64,000 bases of DNA from Atkinsonella hypoxylon (Eukaryota; Ascomycota; Sordariomycetes; Hypocreales; Clavicipitaceae), in assembly GCA_000729835.1 (NCBI GenBank), contig JFHB01000014.1:124001-188000 (forward strand), in the 5' to 3' direction. The notes below the pieces were generated by a model. It was not told where the DNA came from, did not search any database, and saw nothing but the letters and a program-made list of their open reading frames with translations. How positions within the stretch are numbered: the first letter of the stretch is position 1; each line of letters starts with the position of its first letter. Below are positions 57,692 to 64,000 of the stretch, piece after piece. A program made the position numbers and the translations under genes.

Positions 57692-60600
57692 GCACACAGC
57701 CCACGACGTATGATGTGGTGTAGCAGAGCAGATTTGGGAGACAGGCGAAAGCCTATGTGTAATGACCGATTGTGGAAGCATGAATTTTCTCAGAGTAGAC
57801 CATTACGAAAAGACCAGATGTTCATCAAAGAACACGTATGGGTTCAATAGATTTATAGAAGACTGGCAGCCGGGAAAACGGCCCAGTATTTGCATGGAAA
57901 CAGGAACTATCTACTCGTCGTTCTTTCGAGGAGCACTGTGATGTGTAAATCAAACTTGATGGGAGTTGGGAGGTTGCGCCAGGCTTTGGTGCGCTCAGAA
58001 CCACCACTTGAATATGGCAAGATGTCGGCCCTGTCTCGTCATGTCCTCACCGGTTTCCGTCTCCATTGGGGTAAGGTGGGGTAGACGAGGCAAGGCTGTG
58101 TTTGGTGTAGATAGTGTGCTGGATGTGAGGCCGTAGCGATGCTCTGTAACCGGCACAAGAGGACCGCAGGAACAGAGTCAGTTCTGGAATTACGATTGAT
58201 TCTCTGCAGGGAGCACACGGTTGTGGAGGCTTGCATAATACCGCTACGATCAGACCATCTTGTCAAACCTGCGAGGACACGACTAGTTACTCCGTAGATC
58301 TGAGCTGTTGGCTACGTGAGGCACAAACAAAGGTGCCAGGTGCCACCTGGAACCTGGTCGGTCTGTGACGAGACCCACCGGACTTTGCAATCGTCAGTAC
58401 GGAGTACGGCTGCGTTGCGTGCTTTAGTTACACCTCTAGCATTTTTTGAATTTGCAGGACATTTTATTCCGTATCGTCGTCTTGATGCGAAGAAGGCTGC
58501 ATCTCGTACCTTTCCGCCTTTCCTTGGCGATGCACAGGGCGACCCTTTTGCGGCGCAGATTGGACATGATAGGCAATGTAACCCTGTGTGTCTAGATACT
58601 TCTGTCTCCCTTCTAATGACGATAGAATCAAAAAACTAACTACCTCCTTATTATATATAGTATCTTCACTGGCTGAAAATACGTCGTACGAGTGCTCGCG
58701 TCAATTAGAGTCAAAACCTTTGCCCCGCCAGCGATGATTGGCCAAAAGCCGATTCGCGACCCCCAGCAATTGCCTCCGCAGGCAAAAAGGGATGCTATGT
58801 CGCGCAGGCGCAACTCGCGCACTGAATCTCCTTTGCACCAAACCCTGGTGCGGGCACGAGACCTTTGCTCGCTGGATTTGCGAAATACTACGCGTAGCTT
58901 GGGGGGTAAATTTTGGTCGGTTCTGGTATAACGTCGACTGCAGGACAAGAATGTCGCCTCTAGACTAGATTTGCTTGATTGCCGCACATGTGCAAGGTCA
59001 GAAGGCGGAACTGGGGTGCTGGGTCCCCGGCGGAATCATGTAAAGTGTGACTGGGGTCTGAAGGGGGATGGGAAGTGGGGTACGGTGTGGATGCGAGTTG
59101 GCGGTACTGTATGTATGGTGTCTGGGATTTCTCGCATGGGGCTGACGATATGAGCGGCAGCTATGAGAGTCCTCGGTTGTCTTTTTTTTTTTTTTTTTCG
59201 TGTATGTATTTATTTATACTTAGTTTGACTTATATTTTAAGTCTTCTTCTCGTCCGGAGTACTGTTTCCTGCGCCTAAGTCGATGCAATAGAAGCTGTCT
59301 GCGCGCTCAATTCGAGACTGTCAACAGGTGGACTGAGTCAATGACTAAAATCGGGCTTCAATTGCGTGCGTTGTCGCCGTTGGCAGCCGAAGCCGAAGGG
59401 GTTAAATTGAGGGCGGCTCGTGACAAGCCGGTTAAATTGTCAATCGCGTACGGAGTACGGAGTTGACCTACCTACCTACATATATATGCCTTATCACCCT
59501 GGCAGGCTTGCCTATCTTCAATCAGGACGGATATGATCAAGCCTGTCAGTGCGTTGCACCCGGTGGAGCAAACAAGAAGCAGACAATGATTGGGTCAAGC
59601 GAGGGTGGACCGTAGCTGGCATTTTTGGCTGGATTTCGGGAATTACGTCTGCAACCTCAGATACGGTCGGTACACATAACCCCTCTTGATGTCTTTTCGG
59701 AACCGACCGTATGGAAAGGCTTACCGCACTCAACGGGATAAAAAAAAAAAATTCATTTAAATACCCTTGGTAGAGGCCGGAGGGGGCGAAGGGGCACCGT
59801 CGCCACATCATCGTCTTATTCACGATGCTTGGTCCGACTTGGAGACCATCAAATGTTTTGCTGAAGAGGCAGCACTTGAGAAAGAAACGATATTCATAAA
59901 ATGCCGTCAACGCTACCGCACTGCCAGCCATTTTTTTTTTTCTGTTTTGACACCTCTGCCACGCTGCATCTGAGCTGAGCCAAGTGGCAGATCAATCGAG
60001 ACATAAAATCGCGGCCAGCCCACAATCGCTGAGCTGAATTGGTGGTGGAATGAATGCCTCCGGGGGCCGAAGCTTGCAGTTGGGGTAAATGGGGTATATA
60101 CAGCGCTCTACGGAGTAGAACCTTCAAATTGCTAGGCGATATAATTACCTTCGAAACGGAGCCGCCACCGGCCACGGCTTGGTGAGGGCTTTTTTTCCGT
60201 CCCTCCTGTTCCCCCCCCATCCACCCACGCGGGGGTCAATTTAGTCCGACCCTCAGCACCAACAACGCGGTATGCAGCGAAACAAGCCCATGCACATGCA
60301 CATGCACATGCACCCGCACCCGCACCCGCACCCGCACCCGCACCTGCTAACTGTTTCTTTCTTGCTTGTTTATGAATAAGCTTGTCGATGCAAAAACCAT
60401 TGCAACCACTCTACTGGTCTGCATCTTCGACTCGGTGCGATGATCTCTTTTTCTGTCCCATACGGCACGGGGCTGCAAGGGCAACGGGATCGCCTGCACG
60501 CCTTGAATGGGCGACTGCATCGACTTGATCAGATCAGATCAGATTAGATTCGATTGTCTCCCGTGCTCTCCTCTTGCTTCTCATGCTCGCTCACGCAACG

Positions 60601-62208
60601 CAGGTCACATCTGGCGCGTCCCACGTTGTTGTTTTTTTTTTTTTCGGAGCATTTTAGGATCGGGCTACCACCGAAATGCCAGAAGCTCAAGCTTGATTCG
60701 ACTGCCGATCGTTTGTGGACGCTAGTGTGTCTGGTCTGCTCGCGCCACTCGACTGGCCCTCCATGTTTTCCCCCAGGTCGTGACATATTGATCGGGACGT
60801 GGTGCCCACGCTCGTCGCTGCCAACAGCGGGGAGGGGCTTCCCTTTCATTTTGTCGACCGCCAGTAAAGCCTGCCACCCGCCTACCACCCGCCTGGCAGT
60901 GTGTCCACCACCAAGCGAACTGGGGACGCCGTCCGTCTGCTCCATCTGGCCACTGTCGCCTTAGGTTCCCAAACCCAGTGGGTAAGCTCCCAGTGGCTAC
61001 TACGTACCAGCTTAGCAATCAAGTCAATCAAGTTGTAAAATAATCCCTGTACGGGTACCCGCGGGTCGTACTGGCGACATTCATGGGTCCTGACAAGACC
61101 CGATATTTTGCACAGATTTACCATGGAAAACTTGGACCTGCCGGGATCCGCAAATGTCGCTAGTACTCGCCCGTGGGTACCTACCTAGGTATCTAGGCAC
61201 TTATTTACACCTTAGCTGGTACCTACCTACCTACCTAGGAAGACTGGAGCCACAAGTCAGAGCCACAGACGAGCCCTTGCAGCCCAGCCACTATTAGTCC
61301 TTGCGCTGCTGCATTATAGCACCAGCAGGGGCGCAGTAGTGCCCGTGCCAGGCCCAGACAGTGTCCCGTCCACCAGACGCCTTGCCGTCTTCTGGAACCT
61401 CGTTCCGTAGCTGAGGAATTCAGGAATCCCCCCCCCCTTACCCCAAAACGGGTCGCCTTGCTCACAATTCTTCGCTCGTCCTTCTAGATTCCCTCAAATC
61501 ACCCACACGTCCTTCTCCCCACGTGCGACACCTCCAACCCCCAAGCTGCACACCTTGTGTCTACCGTCGATACTTTTCGCTCCTTTGTGCCTCTCCTTGT
61601 TCTCTTTCATTTCGCCCATTCTTCTTGCCTATTCAGATGCCATTCAGATGCCACTATTCCGCGACTGACCTTACCGGCCGAGTTTCTGCAAAAAGGCGCA
61701 ATTTCTCCCATGATTCGCCCACTCTGCATATTTCGACATCTCCAATGGTGACAACTGCTCTTATGTGATCCAATTCAGTCTCGCGAAGATCTCTGGCACT
61801 TTGATCCGTCACACGATATCTACCGTCGATTCTCCCCCTTTTTTTTTTTTTCTCTCTTTCTTTTTGTGGGAGGGGTTTTCGCATTTCGATTTTCTTTTCA
61901 TTTGCCCTCGCATGAGAGTTTGTTGCTCGAGTTGACTCTCGCGGTCGCCGCCTGCCTGACGAGATTACCGTGCATCTCGGTATTGACTTCTGTTTTCGAG
62001 CCTGCCGATCGCCCAGTTCTATTTTGCATACTGAGCGCTCAACAGACGGACATCTGTCGCAACTCGCACCGACGCGAAATCCTTCCACCTGTACGATATC
62101 TTCCAACTCATTACCCGCCTGTCCACGACTCGCCATATCGCCCGCACGAAACCCTGCCGGGTGGTCAACGTGCTCCAGTCGCGAGACTGGCAGCCTCCCG
62201 TTACCACG
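57692..62208. other. 4.5-kb gene-poor region, PDE2 leader
   Basis: No credible gene on either strand. It contains four TACGGAGTA/TACTCCGTA copies, poly(T) and poly(A) runs (59181-59198, 59741-59750, 60631-60644), a compound hexanucleotide repeat (60289-60343), a TACCTAGGTA palindrome (61182-61191) and a pyrimidine-rich leader (61450-62200) that probably includes the PDE2 promoter and 5' UTR. Confidence 0.5.
60289..60343. repeat. Compound (ATGCAC)n(CCGCAC)n repeat
   Basis: About four ATGCAC units pass directly into five CCGCAC units, with the shared CAC kept in register. Confidence 0.85.
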
Positions 62209-64000
62209 ATGGACCGACTCTCGTGCAATGTGATCTATGTCAACAGACTAGTTGATGAGGATGCATTGATTCGCGCTGTGCCTGATACCTCCGACATAGT
62301 CGACGATTCCACTCAATCGGAATGGAATCGCGACCATGACAGAAAACTGGTGAAACCACTACTAGACGCCTTCGGTGACGGTATGTTTTGGATTGGAATG
62401 GCAAAGCCTCTTTACTTTTCAGCCTCGCATCAGTTTTTGTTCTTAAATCCTACAAGAATTGCGATTAAATGCATTTATATGTGCCAAGCAAGGTCAAAAA
62501 CGCTTTGCTTCTTCTTCTTCTTCTTCTTCTTCTTCTTCTTCTTTCTAATTCCCCCCTCTTTTTCTTTCATGATTCTACTCCGAAAATGTGACTTCAACAT
62601 CATTCACTCAAACATCTGCATACTAACTCGATTCATCTAGTGCACGTTTGCAACAGTGGGGCTGCTTGTCTCTCGACATTTTTTCAACTTCAAGATGAAT
62701 ACATGACTGATATTACGCCGACCCTGATTTTGATAGACACACCTTTCGATGACCAGTTGCAGGACCAACCAGGTCGATCCAGATCCTCTTCACCCACGCC
62801 TGCCTTCTCCGCTCAAGCCTTTGAAATCCATACTCCTAGCGACGAACTATACGGTTTAAGTCTTCTACAAAAGATTTTGATTGAAGCACATCTTCGCAGC
62901 ATATCGAAACTGGTCGTTCCTGTGCCAGTCATCAGTTTCCCCGGATCAACTACCTCCAATGTGAGCCATCACATGACAGATGGCGCTCTGGAAGCCTCGT
63001 CGAGGTCGGAAGCGTCGCTGGCGGCCAGTCGTCGCCTGATCAGAACATGTTTGGACCTTGGTGCTGTCGATGTACTCATCAACCCGTTGAGCCCGAAGTG
63101 CGTCACTGCTCTCGAAATATGTGCCTATAAAGCACATAGAGATGCTGCCAAGGAACAGCAGGCCATACTGGAAGTCACCAAGGGCAGGAAACGATCATGG
63201 GTGGGCGTCAACGAGCAGAAACCATTTGCATATCTGCGAGAGGCCATGGTATCTGGGCTTATGAACGGCATTTGTCGCCTTGACAGCAATGAAGGACAAA
63301 TCACAGGAGCATACATTGCAGTTTCCTCTCAGCGTCGAGCAGAGATTGCGAGTGCCGTTGGACAATGGCATTTCTGCGCCCATTCCTTTTCCGACGACGA
63401 ATTGTTGGTTGCCGCTCTGATCATGTTCAAACACGCATTGGCTGTTCCCGAATTGGAGCCGTGGCGCATCCCTACAGGTAGGCTGACTGATGTCTGAACC
63501 ATCTCAGCATTTCGTGACTTGTTCACCTGCTAACTCGCTCTCGACATAGATCAGCTCATCAGCTATCTGGTAGCCTGTCGCGCGGCCTACAACAACTTTG
63601 TTCCTTATCATAATTTTCGCCACGTGGTAGATGTTCTGCAAGCTACATTCAATTTCCTCGTCCACATCGGTGCTTTCCCGCCATTCCCAGCAGAGCAGAC
63701 CAAGAAACAGTCGCCTGCCAAATCGCCAATGGCAGCACTGCTCAGTCCTTTCGAGGCACTTACTCTTCTCATCACCGCTATTGGTCATGATGTTGGCCAT
63801 CCCGGCGTCAATAATGGATTTCTCGCCACTTTGAACGCTCCTCTGGCGCAATTATACAATGATCGCTCTGTTTTGGAATCATTTCATTGCGCTGCCTACT
63901 CACAGATTCTTCGCCGACATTGGCCGTCCGCTTTCGAGGACCGCAAAATGCGAAGTTTGATGATAAGCTCCATTCTTGCCACCGACATGGGCTTGCACTT
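62209..64000 (+). CDS. PDE2: High-affinity 3',5'-cyclic-nucleotide phosphodiesterase (partial)
   Basis: Exons 62209-62380, 62641-63477 and 63550 onward; the gene runs off the right edge. It starts MDRLSCNVIYVNRL. The N-terminal half resembles the response-regulator-like region of fungal class I PDEs (EYMTDITPTLILIDTPFDDQ, CLDLGAVDVLINPLSPKCVT). The catalytic domain shows YHNFRHVVDVLQATFNFL and the PDEase signature HDVGHPGVNNGFLA (HDxxHxxxxN), then AQLYNDRSVLESFHCA and ATDMGLHF. The metal-binding His and Asp residues seen are intact. The enzyme hydrolyses cAMP and so counters the PKA pathway that controls growth and, in many fungi, infection structures. Intron 1 contains a (CTT)12 tract (62508-62543). 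Confidence 0.95.
62508..62543. repeat. (CTT)12 microsatellite in PDE2 intron 1
   Basis: A pure CTT run of 36 bp inside the intron. It is pyrimidine-rich on the sense strand, so it may also serve as a polypyrimidine tract, about 95 bp from the acceptor. Confidence 0.9.

Overview
This 64-kb window is nuclear DNA from a filamentous ascomycete, most likely a Sordariomycete and probably in or near Hypocreales. That rests on short GT-AG introns of about 50-260 bp with CTRAY-like branch sites, a fused MoaA-MoaC cofactor gene, an M16 STE23 protease, a large LAA1 and compact gene spacing, and on gene-poor stretches full of homopolymer and microsatellite tracts. I see no CRISPR, operon, phage or secondary-metabolite cluster. 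Twenty-one protein-coding genes are supported. For seventeen of them the exon structure is derived so that every junction keeps frame; the exceptions are the three single-exon genes (SDO1, the ELO gene and the 478-aa protein) and UBP12, whose first exon is unresolved.

Layout: 0-1 kb holds an F-box/2EXR-like hypothetical. 1.7-6.3 kb is a translation block: ribosomal protein S18, then SDO1 (60S maturation) divergent from WRS1 (Trp-tRNA synthetase). 6.6-7.05 kb is a small terminal-inverted-repeat element with an AT-rich interior. 7.5-9.2 kb is vacuolar carboxypeptidase Y. 11.2-12.6 kb is an ELO-type fatty-acid elongase. 13.4-14.3 kb is a FYVE-finger protein (minus strand). 16.1-18.4 kb is the cnxABC molybdopterin gene (minus), divergent from a WDR8/WRAP73-like WD40 gene (19.2-20.9 kb). 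22.6-24.3 kb is an RRM protein. 25.2-31.6 kb is the HEAT-repeat AP-1 accessory protein LAA1 (minus), divergent from TACO1 (31.9-33.0 kb), which converges on PET100 (33.25-33.6 kb). 34.3-35.7 kb is an unrecognised 478-aa disordered protein.

After a 3.9-kb gap come CFIm25 (39.6-40.5 kb), a membrane-anchored YjbQ-family protein (minus), the complex I zinc subunit NDUFS6 (minus) and an MPP6-like protein with a CCHC knuckle (43.2-44.05 kb). A 4-kb gap rich in microsatellites precedes STE23 (48.1-51.6 kb) and UBP12 (52.7-57.7 kb). A further 4.5-kb gap leads to a high-affinity cyclic-nucleotide phosphodiesterase that runs off the right edge.

Most genes are core housekeeping. Three encode mitochondrial respiratory factors (TACO1, PET100, NDUFS6), two of them adjacent and both linked to complex IV. 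The most interesting signals are the cnxABC junction, where the same bases encode Gly-Gly-stop and form a splice donor; a stop-free 78-bp intron and a tandem acceptor in TACO1; the inverted-repeat element; a long imperfect palindrome at 44.7 kb; and two short motifs (TACGGAGTA and TACCTAGGTA) over-represented in intergenic DNA. No clearly undescribed multi-gene system was found.
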